From [Scytonema hofmanni] UTEX 2349 (lineage in GTDB: Bacteria; Cyanobacteriota; Cyanobacteriia; Cyanobacteriales; Nostocaceae), in assembly GCF_000582685.1 (NCBI RefSeq), contig NZ_KK073768.1:2159781-2223780 (forward strand): a stretch of 64,000 nucleotides of DNA, written 5' to 3'. Below are positions 16,819 to 24,525 of the stretch, piece after piece. A model generated the notes under the pieces. It worked only from the letters and a program-made list of their open reading frames with translations. It was not told where the DNA came from and did not search any database. Position numbers and translations under genes: made by a program. Within the stretch, counting starts at the first letter, position 1. Each line of letters begins with the position of its first letter.

Positions 16819-18006
16819 ATGACTAGTATTTCTACAGCACAAATCGAGTTGCATCGTTACCGTCAGCAATTTCCAGCTTTAGCTAATAAGACTTATTTTA
16901 ACTATGGGGGACAAGGACCGATGCCGCAAAGGGCTCTGGATGCGATCGCTTTGTCCCAAGCACATATGCAGGATATAGGTCCTTTCAGTGGTGAGGTGTA
17001 TCGCTGGCTGGCGCCAGAATATAAAGCAGTGAGAGGGGCGATCGCGTCAGAATTAAATGTCCCACCGGAAACAATCTCTCTCACGGAGGATGTAACTGTC
17101 GGTTGCAATATTGCTATGTGGGGTCTGGAGTGGCAAGCCGGCGACCATATGCTGCTCACAGACTGCGAACATCAAGGTATTATAGCGATCGCACGAGAAA
17201 TTGGGCGCAGGTTAAAAGTGGAAATTACCACTTGTCCTGTAATGGCAACTTTAAATGAAGGCGATCCCGTTGATGCGATCGCCCAACACTTACGTCCTAA
17301 CACACGGTTGCTGGTGTTGAGTCATATTCTCTGGAACACGGGTCAACTTTTGCCACTTGACAAAATTGTGGAAGTGTGCCGAAATAACGATGTAAGAATT
17401 CTCGTAGATGCGGCACAATCTGTTGGCTCAATGCCTTTAGATTTAACAGAATTAGGTGCAGATTTTTATGCTTTCACAGGTCACAAGTGGTTGTGTGGTC
17501 CTGGGGGTGTGGGTGGTTTGTATGTGCGACCAGAAGTACAAGAAAGTCTGAAACCGACCTTTATAGGTTGGCGTAGTGTTGTGATAGATAGTCAAGGAAA
17601 GCCTGGAGATTGGCATCCAGACGGACGACGTTATGAAGTAGCTACTTCAGATTTTCCACTATACGCTGGCTTAAGGGAAGCGATCGCTATCCATCACGAA
17701 TGGGGAACACCTGAAGAACGTTATCAGGAAATTCTCCGTTTGAGTGAGTACCTTTGGCGAAGTTTGGCAACGCTACCCGATGTAAAATGTCTGCGGACTT
17801 CCCCACCAGAAAGCGGTTTAGTCTCATTTAAACTGACAAATAACAAACCTCAAACTAGCCAGCAACTGGTACGATTTTTAGAGTCACAAAAGATATTAAC
17901 TCGAACAATTGCCGATCCAGATTGTGTACGCGCTTGCGTCCACTACTTTACACTAGAATCGGAAATCGACCAATTAATTGACGAAATTCAGAGATTTTGC
18001 AAATAA
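16819..18006 (+). CDS. Class V aminotransferase-fold enzyme, probable L-cysteine/cystine C-S lyase
   Basis: The 395-residue PLP enzyme resembles the cyanobacterial cysteine/cystine lyase C-DES (Synechocystis slr2143). It shares YFNYGGQGPMPQRALDAI near the start, ISLTEDVTVGCNIAMWGLEW, LVLSHILWNTGQLLPL, VDAAQSVGSMPLDL and the PLP lysine in FTGHKWLCGPGGVGGLYV (around residue 223). C-DES cleaves cystine to pyruvate, ammonia and cysteine persulfide and can supply sulfur for Fe-S clusters. The IscS/SufS catalytic-cysteine loop is not evident. A plain cysteine desulfurase is a less likely alternative. The start is the ATG at 16819 right after a simple repeat. Confidence 0.8.
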   Translation: MTSISTAQIELHRYRQQFPALANKTYFNYGGQGPMPQRALDAIALSQAHMQDIGPFSGEVYRWLAPEYKAVRGAIASELNVPPETISLTEDVTVGCNIAMWGLEWQAGDHMLLTDCEHQGIIAIAREIGRRLKVEITTCPVMATLNEGDPVDAIAQHLRPNTRLLVLSHILWNTGQLLPLDKIVEVCRNNDVRILVDAAQSVGSMPLDLTELGADFYAFTGHKWLCGPGGVGGLYVRPEVQESLKPTFIGWRSVVIDSQGKPGDWHPDGRRYEVATSDFPLYAGLREAIAIHHEWGTPEERYQEILRLSEYLWRSLATLPDVKCLRTSPPESGLVSFKLTNNKPQTSQQLVRFLESQKILTRTIADPDCVRACVHYFTLESEIDQLIDEIQRFCK

Positions 18007-18093
18007 GTAATATGGGGCATTGGGCAATTTGAGGAGGGGAAAAGGGGAAAGGGAAAAGGAGAATAAAAAGAAGTTTTGTGAATTTCACTTGGA

Positions 18094-18146
18094 CAATGCC
18101 CAATGCCCAATGCCCCATGCCCCATGCCCCATGCCCCATGCCCCAT
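18094..18146. repeat. CCCCATG/CCCAATG heptamer repeat
   Basis: About seven tandem 7-bp units (CCCAATG, then CCCCATG) end 12 bases before the glycosyltransferase start. The unit size allows an open frame, which creates a false N-terminal extension of the gene. Confidence 0.8.
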
Positions 18147-18158
18147 ACCGAATTTAAT

Positions 18159-19232
18159 ATGGAACGTCCAATTTTATACATTGCTATTACTAATCACGGC
18201 TTTGGTCATGCTACCCGCACTGCATCTGTAGCGGCAACAATTCAAAAGTTATGTCCCGAAGTCTTGTTAATTATGGTGACGACTGCACCACGGTGGTTGC
18301 TAGAATGCTATATAGAAGGGGATTTTATTCATCGTCCCCGCGCATTTGATTTGGGTGTTGTGCAAGCAGATAGCTTGATAATGGATAAAGCAGCCACTTT
18401 GGAAAAGTTGCTGGAAATTAAAAAAAATCAGAATTCGCTGATTGCCTCTGAAGTGAATTTTATTCGCCAAAATCGCGTTAATCTAATTTTGGCAGATATT
18501 CCCTTTCTCGCTTCCTTGATTGGCAAAGCAGCTAATATTCCCTGTTGGATGATGAGTAACTTTGGCTGGGATTTGATATATCGAGATTGGGGAGGGGAAT
18601 TTCTAGAAATTGCTGATTGGATTAGTGAATGTTATTCAAAATGCGATCGCTTGTTTCGTCTTCCCTTCCACGAACCGATGCAAGCTTTCCCAAATATCAC
18701 AGATGTGGGTTTAACTGGTGGTTCTCCTCATTATTCCGCAGATGAATTACGATCTACTTGGGGAATAACTGCTCCAATAGAAAAAACTATTTTACTCACT
18801 TTTGGTGGCTTGGGTTTGCAGCAAATTCCTTATGAAAATCTGCGACAATTTCCCGATTGGCAATTTATCGTCTTTGATAAATCTGCCCCAGATTTACCTA
18901 ATTTTGTGAAAATAACTGATAAAAAATACCGACCTGTAGATTTTATGCCGATTTGTGGACGAGTTGTTTCTAAACCTGGTTTTGGCACTTTTGCTGAAGC
19001 CACACGATTAGGAGTGCCAATTGTTTCACTAACTCGTGATGACTTTGCCGAAGCTGCTTTTCTGTTAGAAGGTATTACCAATTACCATCAGCATCAAATT
19101 CTTACTCCTAAAGAATTTTTTGCAGGCAATTGGGACTTTCTCAATCAAATACCTCATCAACCAAAGCAATCTCAACCGATTGCTAAAGATGGCAATGAAG
19201 CTATAGCTAAAGCTGTAATTAATTATTTTTAG
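18159..19232 (+). CDS. MurG-like glycosyltransferase, substrate unknown
   Basis: The 357-residue protein starts MERPILYIAITNHGFGHATR, a typical N-terminal nucleotide-sugar transferase motif with GFGHATR as the glycine-rich loop. The C-terminal domain has LLTFGGLGLQQIP, VDFMPICGRVVSKPGFGTFAEA and PIVSLTRDDFAEAAFLLE, as in GT-B (GT1/GT28) enzymes. No membrane segment is seen. I reject the in-frame ATG at 18078 because those 27 residues are only translated CCCCATG repeat. The acceptor is unknown; possible targets are lipids or cell-surface sugars. The gene downstream starts 33 bases later on the same strand. Confidence 0.8.
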   Translation: MERPILYIAITNHGFGHATRTASVAATIQKLCPEVLLIMVTTAPRWLLECYIEGDFIHRPRAFDLGVVQADSLIMDKAATLEKLLEIKKNQNSLIASEVNFIRQNRVNLILADIPFLASLIGKAANIPCWMMSNFGWDLIYRDWGGEFLEIADWISECYSKCDRLFRLPFHEPMQAFPNITDVGLTGGSPHYSADELRSTWGITAPIEKTILLTFGGLGLQQIPYENLRQFPDWQFIVFDKSAPDLPNFVKITDKKYRPVDFMPICGRVVSKPGFGTFAEATRLGVPIVSLTRDDFAEAAFLLEGITNYHQHQILTPKEFFAGNWDFLNQIPHQPKQSQPIAKDGNEAIAKAVINYF

Positions 19233-19265
19233 ACTAAATAAAAGTCTTTAAAGCAAGGATTAAGA

Positions 19266-19763
19266 GTGGAATCTTCAACACCAGACAAAACCACTTTGGA
19301 ATTAGCTGCCCAGGATGTTCGTCGAGTCTTAAAAAGACAAAAGGAGGAAGGACAAATTTTACTTACCCAAACGAACATCCTATTTGTTACAAACACTGCA
19401 TTGTTAAGCTTTCTGACAATCTCAAAGTTGCTTCCTGTCTTCAGCCTATTCAGCGTGCTGGAAATATTGTTGTTTTTCTTCAATTTTACGCTGCTAATGT
19501 GGGCTTTATTACCACGTCAGTATTTTATTAGCCCTAATCTAGAAAATGAAAATTTTCAGCATAATTATTTATTACTATCACCTGAAGAATATCAATTAAA
19601 AATGCTTGCCAACTTCATAGCGACTTATAATGCAAATAAGCCACGATTAGAGGACATTTCCCAATCGTTGAAATATGCTACTTACATCACTGCTGGAATT
19701 GCCTTGGTTGCTTTGTTACATCAATTGACGGTTTATTCTATTCCCGAACTACAAAAACTATGA
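19266..19763 (+). CDS. Small integral membrane protein, unknown function
   Basis: The 165-residue product starts at a GTG with AAGGA upstream. A charged, helical N-terminus (AAQDVRRVLKRQKEEGQILL) is followed by two close membrane segments (about residues 36-58 and 62-82), a soluble loop with YLLLSPEEYQLKMLANFIATY, and a third membrane segment at 136-156. The helix-TM-TM-loop-TM plan resembles SLATT/Pycsar-type effector membrane proteins, but no cyclase or other defence gene is adjacent, so this is a weak structural analogy only. It overlaps the next gene by 4 bases (ATGA), so the two are coupled. Confidence 0.6.
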   Translation: MESSTPDKTTLELAAQDVRRVLKRQKEEGQILLTQTNILFVTNTALLSFLTISKLLPVFSLFSVLEILLFFFNFTLLMWALLPRQYFISPNLENENFQHNYLLLSPEEYQLKMLANFIATYNANKPRLEDISQSLKYATYITAGIALVALLHQLTVYSIPELQKL

Positions 19764-20059
19764 ATACTAACCAAGATGATACAATGCTTTCTAGACATTG
19801 GCGTTTACCAAAACCAGATTTAGATAACATTACAGTTTTGGCACACAATCTGCCTAACAAACCCATACTTCCCTGGAATAACTTCGACTCTCCTTGGCTA
19901 GATACGGAAGCACAGGAATTAAAGCTACTATTACGCGTTGCTTTGCGAAACTATGAGTTGGCATGGTATATTATTATCCCATTACTCATATTGTCATCAG
20001 CAACTCAATCTAACCATAAAACAAAAGTAGAAAACAGCCAAATAAATCAACCTACTTGA
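19760..20059 (+). CDS. Hypothetical protein coupled to the upstream membrane protein
   Basis: The 99-residue product overlaps the preceding stop by 4 bases, a strong sign of a real translationally coupled gene. It is mostly polar with DTMLSRHWRLPKPDLDN near the start and one membrane segment close to the C-terminus (WYIIIPLLILSSA). I do not recognise the family. Together with its neighbour it may form a small membrane complex, which is inference from coupling only. Confidence 0.5.
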   Translation: MNTNQDDTMLSRHWRLPKPDLDNITVLAHNLPNKPILPWNNFDSPWLDTEAQELKLLLRVALRNYELAWYIIIPLLILSSATQSNHKTKVENSQINQPT

Positions 20060-20100
20060 AGTGTTAATTATTTTTACAAACCTCAATATTAGCGGTTTCT

Positions 20101-20514
20101 ATGACTCACTACCAAAAATTACTAAAAATTCCCACTATGGGCAAATCTTTGTATAATATCACCCCAAAGATTGAGGCTATAGTTGCAGAATCAAGCGTGG
20201 AAATTGGGCTTTGTACACTATTTTTGCGTCACACATCAGCTAGTTTACTGATTCAAGAAAATGCCGATCCAGATGTACTTTTGGATCTAGCTAATTTTAT
20301 GGCAAAAATCGTGCCCGAATCAGCTAAGTACATCCACAATGCCGAAGGTGCCGACGATATGCCAGCACACATCCGCACTGCCCTGACTCATACCTCAGAA
20401 CACATCCCCATCAATCGAGGTCATTTGGTGCTGGGAACTTGGCAAGGAATTTACATTTGGGAACATCGGCAACGCAGTCATACTAGAGAATTGGTTGTCC
20501 ATATTTCTGGATGA
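20101..20514 (+). CDS. YjbQ family (UPF0047), secondary thiamine-phosphate synthase
   Basis: The 137-residue protein shows the family landmarks LCTLFLRHTSASLLIQENADP near residue 40 and the C-terminal HVVLGTWQGIYIWEHR-like segment (HLVLGTWQGIYIWEHRQRSH), with conserved histidines at HTS and HNAEGADDMPAHI. E. coli YjbQ has weak thiamine-phosphate synthase activity, but the physiological role is unsettled. It is cytoplasmic and trimeric in known structures. It lies on the same strand as the two preceding small genes, 41 bases after them, but its function does not obviously link to theirs. Confidence 0.88.
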   Translation: MTHYQKLLKIPTMGKSLYNITPKIEAIVAESSVEIGLCTLFLRHTSASLLIQENADPDVLLDLANFMAKIVPESAKYIHNAEGADDMPAHIRTALTHTSEHIPINRGHLVLGTWQGIYIWEHRQRSHTRELVVHISG

Positions 20515-20643
20515 CAATAGACATCTGGATCGGTTGACTGTAGATCTTGTGATTTACAGACTACAACTAATCGTCAATTAGTAGAAGATTCATGACAATG
20601 TACCCATTTTATTTAAAACAGGTAAATGTTTCGGTAGTTAAAA

Positions 20644-21105
20644 TTAGGCTAATTCTAAGAAATTTCTCTCTGATGGATTCACTGGAAAAAATACAGCAGG
20701 TGAAACTTTAAAAAATTCGCCAAGTTTTTGAATGTGTTCAACAGTTAATTTACGTTTACCTTTGAGTACGTCAGAAACAATTGATTCTGTTTTGAAAATA
20801 GGAACTAAATCTTTTTGTTTTAAATTTAATTCCTCAACCAGAACCTTAAGAAGTTCTATTCCATAAATATCCGGAACTAAATCTTGTTGTTCTTCGTATT
20901 CATGAATTAGCATTCCTAATATATTTAAATAATCTTCTTCTTCCTCTCCTAATTCACCTTTGTCAAGTAACTTATCAATTATTTTTTGAGTTTTTTCAAA
21001 ATCTTCGTCAGATTTTATGGGACGGGGAGGGAAATATGTAAGTAATTCTTGATAGCTGATATCGTTGTATGCCATTTCACCATTCTGTGCAATTATGTTT
21101 TTCAT
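20644..21105 (-). CDS. higA: HigA-type antitoxin (helix-turn-helix)
   Basis: The 153-residue protein has a C-terminal XRE-type helix-turn-helix (about residues 93-143: LNLKQKDLVPIFKTES, VSDVLKGKRKLTVEHIQKL, FFKVSPAVFF). The acidic N-terminal half (SDEDFEKTQKIIDKLLDKGE and EEYLNILGMLIHEYE-like) matches the extended HigA type. Antitoxins of this kind bind HigB and repress their own operon. It is downstream of the toxin by 52 bases on the same strand, the reversed toxin-first order usual for higBA. Confidence 0.87.
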   Translation of the reverse strand: MKNIIAQNGEMAYNDISYQELLTYFPPRPIKSDEDFEKTQKIIDKLLDKGELGEEEEDYLNILGMLIHEYEEQQDLVPDIYGIELLKVLVEELNLKQKDLVPIFKTESIVSDVLKGKRKLTVEHIQKLGEFFKVSPAVFFPVNPSERNFLELA

Positions 21106-21157
21106 TATTTATTAAAGCTAAGATTGATACAATACCAATCTTAGGTTTGCTTAATTT

Positions 21158-21466
21158 TTAGTTACTAAACCATTCATCATTTTTCCATTTATCTGTATCA
21201 TATTCTTCATGAGTAAGGAACTCGCGAATATATATACATTTTCTTTTATAGTTAATACAAGTTATTAAACGATATTTATTTCCTCTAATATCAAAAATGA
21301 CAAAGTTTTTAACTTGGTCAGGGGCAAAGACACATGTGTTTTTTACATCTACAAAACTATTCCAGTCTTGTGCTTTCACAACTTTTTTCCAGGCTTGTAT
21401 ACTCGATTCAGCATCCGGATATTTTTCGGAAGCTTTTTTAAGTCTGGTTTCTGTAATGATTCGCAT
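21158..21466 (-). CDS. higB: HigB-type mRNA interferase toxin
   Basis: The 102-residue basic protein of the RelE/HigB fold has MRIITETRLKKASEKYPDAE, WNSFVDVKNTCVFAPDQV, FDIRGNKYRLITCINYK and IREFLTHEEYD, in the order of HigB family toxins. These cleave mRNA on the ribosome and are neutralised by HigA, encoded next. The gene is complete, and its ATG is followed by a normal reading frame; no decay is visible. The promoter and likely HigA operator should lie in the region just right of 21466. Confidence 0.87.
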   Translation of the reverse strand: MRIITETRLKKASEKYPDAESSIQAWKKVVKAQDWNSFVDVKNTCVFAPDQVKNFVIFDIRGNKYRLITCINYKRKCIYIREFLTHEEYDTDKWKNDEWFSN

Positions 21467-21944
21467 TTAAGGGTTTTCCTCTACAAGTTATAAGTGGTAT
21501 CAATTGAAATCTCCTATATTTACTTGGGCTGAAAAAATCTTAGCAAATTGCGAAGTGCCTTGCAAGTGGGTAAATCTTTGACGGCAGGGTAAAATCTAAT
21601 GCTAGTGCTTAACCGATTTTTCGATTCTTGTCATATTTCCCGATTTGGGCTTTATGAGTAAATGATTCATCAAACCGTTGACGCCATTTTTCACGCGCAC
21701 GGGGGCATGGTTGCGGGGGCTGTCTCTTTCATGGGGTGTTACCTCGACGTGAAAGCTATGCTGGTAACGCATTATACTTTATTTTTAAGTTCTATTTTGT
21801 TTCAGTCCCGATAAGTATAGTAACTAAAAAGTTAAGTTTATTCCTATTTGATTTACTTCTGATCTACTGCTCGATTAAACTAAGGCTTGTTGCTTTGTGC
21901 AGCAGTTTATAAAACTGTAAAGTGCTGGAGTGATTGAAATTTAT
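21467..21944. other. Divergent gap upstream of higBA
   Basis: About 480 bases should contain the higBA promoter (leftward) and that of the gene at 21945. No intact ORF is seen. Local G/C-rich stretches around 21690-21740 differ from the AT-rich flanks and may be remnant sequence of unknown origin. Confidence 0.45.
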
Positions 21945-22688
21945 ATGAAGCAAAATCTGACGTGTATTCATAGTTTCAGTATTCTTGATGAAATCATTGC
22001 CCAGCAGTCTATTAATCAGTTGTCTCTCAATCCGCAGAAAACTTTAGCTACCAGTTTTGCTGAACTGGGAAGTTTAGTTACTGAAAAAACTAATGAAATT
22101 CACCTAATAACATTTTTACAAAAGAGTTTAGAGCAAATAATTTCCGCTTATTTGGACAACTTCCCAGAAAATATTTTCTGGGATTTTGATTTTTTGGTAA
22201 GTAGTATGTTAAGACAGGCTTTAATAGCAAATGATGCTATTGAGTTTTTAAAATGTTTTTGTAACAAGATAGTATCGCTGTTGGAGTTGTGCGGAATTAA
22301 AACGAAAATACGCTTTCGCTACGTCCACGACTTTATTTATGGCTTTGAGTGGGCAAGATGGGTGCAAAAAAAACCAGAAACTCGCGCTAAGGAAGAACCT
22401 TTTAGTTTAATTTTTTTAGATTATTTGCTTGCTAAAGGTGAGGAAATTTTGCAACTCATCTCTCAGGATAAAGCTAATCATTATAAACCTTGTAATAAAG
22501 GCTATCGCAATCCTTATTGTTTTTCTCGCGAACCAGAGGATGAACACCGTATGTTAACTTATCTTGCTGTTAATCAACTCATTCCGGTGACAGCATGGAA
22601 TTGGAATGCTCAACCAGTATGGAATAAACCTTTCCACGAACTTCGCGAAGAGTTATCATTAAAGCTGAATATTCCGAATAAGAGTTAG
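21945..22688 (+). CDS. Conserved cyanobacterial protein, unknown function
   Basis: The 247-residue soluble protein is probably helical in its first half. It contains FRYVHDFIYGFEWARWVQK, PFSLIFLDYLLAKGEEIL, a HYKPCNKGYRNPYCFSREPEDEHR segment with two cysteines, and PVTAWNWNAQPVWNKPFHELREE. I recognise the pattern as conserved in cyanobacteria but not its function. An in-frame GTG at 21930 gives a 5-residue longer form; GGAG at about 21927 is better spaced for the ATG at 21945. The gene stands just before the peptide-export island but shows no link to it. Confidence 0.65.
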   Translation: MKQNLTCIHSFSILDEIIAQQSINQLSLNPQKTLATSFAELGSLVTEKTNEIHLITFLQKSLEQIISAYLDNFPENIFWDFDFLVSSMLRQALIANDAIEFLKCFCNKIVSLLELCGIKTKIRFRYVHDFIYGFEWARWVQKKPETRAKEEPFSLIFLDYLLAKGEEILQLISQDKANHYKPCNKGYRNPYCFSREPEDEHRMLTYLAVNQLIPVTAWNWNAQPVWNKPFHELREELSLKLNIPNKS

Positions 22689-22771
22689 TTGGTTGTTGGT
22701 TAAAAACTACTGCTAATTATTAGACTTGCAAAAATATTTTCCGGCAAAAGTGGTAGCGATCGCACTGTTTT

Positions 22772-22853
22772 AGGAGTTACGCAAAAACTCTCCCAAACTC
22801 TTATTTTTATACGTTCTCTGCGGTTTGTTTATTCATCATTCTGCGTAAGTCCT
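22772..22853. repeat. MITE-like element (AGGACTTACGCA ends)
   Basis: AGGAGTTACGCA at the left is the inverted match (one mismatch) of TGCGTAAGTCCT at the right; the interior is 58 bases with no ORF. The same ends bound the element at 56807-56927. It lies 37 bases before the HlyD gene. Confidence 0.65.
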
Positions 22854-22890
22854 ATGTCTATCGATTTTTTCATTCAGATGTATATTAACC

Positions 22891-24432
22891 GTGTCTAAAC
22901 TAGATTTAGCTTCTATCAGTAAACCAAAAACTGAGTCTGGGATTAATCCTGACTTGCTCCACCCTGTTACGCCAAACGAGTTTTTACCCCCGATTAGTTG
23001 TTGGAGTACCGTAGGAGGAGTTCTACTCCTAGTGATTTTTGGTGCTGTTATTATGCTTGCAGCCATCTTCAAATATAAAGTCATTATTAAAGCTCCAGGG
23101 ACAATTCGCCCGACTGGAGAATTGCGCTTAGTGCAATCAGCAACAGAAGGAAGAATTAAAAGTATTGCTGTGCAGGCTAATCATGTGCTTAAGCAAGGGG
23201 ATGTCATCGCCACAATTGACGATTCTCGCCTACAAACCCAAAAAAAGCAACTGCTTACAAATATACAACAAGCTAGACTTCAACTATCTCAACTTGATGC
23301 CCAAATTCGTGCAATAGAAGCACAGGTAGCAGCTCAAAGCGATCGCACTAATCGTGATGTCAATTCAGTACAAGCAGAACTCAGCCGCAGCGAAAGGGAT
23401 CTAAAAGACAAGCAAATTAGCTCAATTGCTCAAGCAACAGAAGCGGGAGCCAATTTAAAACAAGCCCAAAAGGAATGGCAAAAAACACAGTTAAAGTTGA
23501 AATCAGCTTTAGCAAACTTCAAGTCTAGTGAGGCTGCTTTCAAAGCAGCAAAGGCAAAACGAGACAGATATCAGCCCTTAGCCGAAAGCGGATCGATTTC
23601 AATAGATCAATTCCAAGAAGCACAGCTAGCAGTTGAGCAACAAGAACAACTCCTAGAGTCGCAAAAAGCTACTGTCCAAGAGTATCGAGAAGCAATTGGG
23701 CAGCAACAACAAGCTATAGAAGCAGCCAAAGCAAGAGTGCAAGCAGCATTAGTTTCCCTTAATCCCAGCGATGCGAACGTGGTCATCTCAAAAGAGAAAA
23801 TTGCCGCAGAAATCGCCACAGGTAAACTCAACCTTGCTTCTTTAAACCAAGAAAGAGAGCAAACGATACAACAAAAAGTTGAAATTCAAAAGCAATTGAG
23901 CAGCAACACACAAGAACTTCAACAAGTCAATAAAGAAATTACTGATACTATTATTCGTGCCTCTGCCTCTGGCACTATCCACGAACTCAATCTGCGTAAC
24001 CCTCAACAAGTAGTACGCTCTGGTGATGTCATTGCCAAAATTGCTCCTAGTGATTCACCTTTGGTAATTAAAGCCTTGGTAGCATCTGAGGAAATTCCCC
24101 AAGTAAAAACAGGTCAAAGGGTGGAAATACGAGTTGCTGGTTGTTCCTATACCGACTACGGCACTCTTTTAGGGAAAGTCAAAGCTATTTCTCCAGATGC
24201 GATACCTACAGTAAGCTACGAAAATCGTACTTCTACTGAAGATGCGAGTAGCACAACTACAAAAACAGGCACTTACGAGGTAACAATTAAGCCTGAAGGT
24301 ATGGAATTAACGGCTGGAAGTCGCAAGTGTGCGATTCAATCGGGTATGGAGGGGAGGGCAGATATTATTTCCCGTCAGGAGACGGTTTTGACGTTTGTGT
24401 TACGAAAGGCAAGACTGCTGACGGATTTGTGA
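22891..24432 (+). CDS. HlyD family secretion adaptor (membrane fusion protein)
   Basis: The 513-residue protein starts at a GTG (MSKLDLASISK), has one membrane anchor (about residues 42-66, GGVLLLVIFGAVIMLAAIF) and a split lipoyl/biotinyl-like domain (APGTIRPTGELRLVQSATEG ... LKQGDVIATIDDSRL). A long coiled coil (about 110-350, rich in Gln/Ala/Lys/Glu) precedes the C-terminal half of the lipoyl domain (SGTIHELNLRNPQQVVRSGD) and beta-barrel (IKALVASEEIPQVKTGQRVEI). It bridges an inner-membrane ABC exporter to an outer-membrane channel. It stands 93 bases before the C39 ABC transporter, clearly its partner. No TolC homologue is nearby. Confidence 0.9.
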   Translation: MSKLDLASISKPKTESGINPDLLHPVTPNEFLPPISCWSTVGGVLLLVIFGAVIMLAAIFKYKVIIKAPGTIRPTGELRLVQSATEGRIKSIAVQANHVLKQGDVIATIDDSRLQTQKKQLLTNIQQARLQLSQLDAQIRAIEAQVAAQSDRTNRDVNSVQAELSRSERDLKDKQISSIAQATEAGANLKQAQKEWQKTQLKLKSALANFKSSEAAFKAAKAKRDRYQPLAESGSISIDQFQEAQLAVEQQEQLLESQKATVQEYREAIGQQQQAIEAAKARVQAALVSLNPSDANVVISKEKIAAEIATGKLNLASLNQEREQTIQQKVEIQKQLSSNTQELQQVNKEITDTIIRASASGTIHELNLRNPQQVVRSGDVIAKIAPSDSPLVIKALVASEEIPQVKTGQRVEIRVAGCSYTDYGTLLGKVKAISPDAIPTVSYENRTSTEDASSTTTKTGTYEVTIKPEGMELTAGSRKCAIQSGMEGRADIISRQETVLTFVLRKARLLTDL

Positions 24433-24525
24433 TGGAATTATATGAAAATATGAAAAGTTTAGCAAGCTGTGCGTGAGCGGTAGCCAGACACAGAAAGCCG
24501 ACGATCCTAAGCTGTTAAAATTTCA

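Noticed and set aside
18078..18158. N-terminal extension of the glycosyltransferase
   Set aside because: It is translation of the CCCCATG repeat (MPHAPCPMPH) and the conserved N-terminus begins at 18159.
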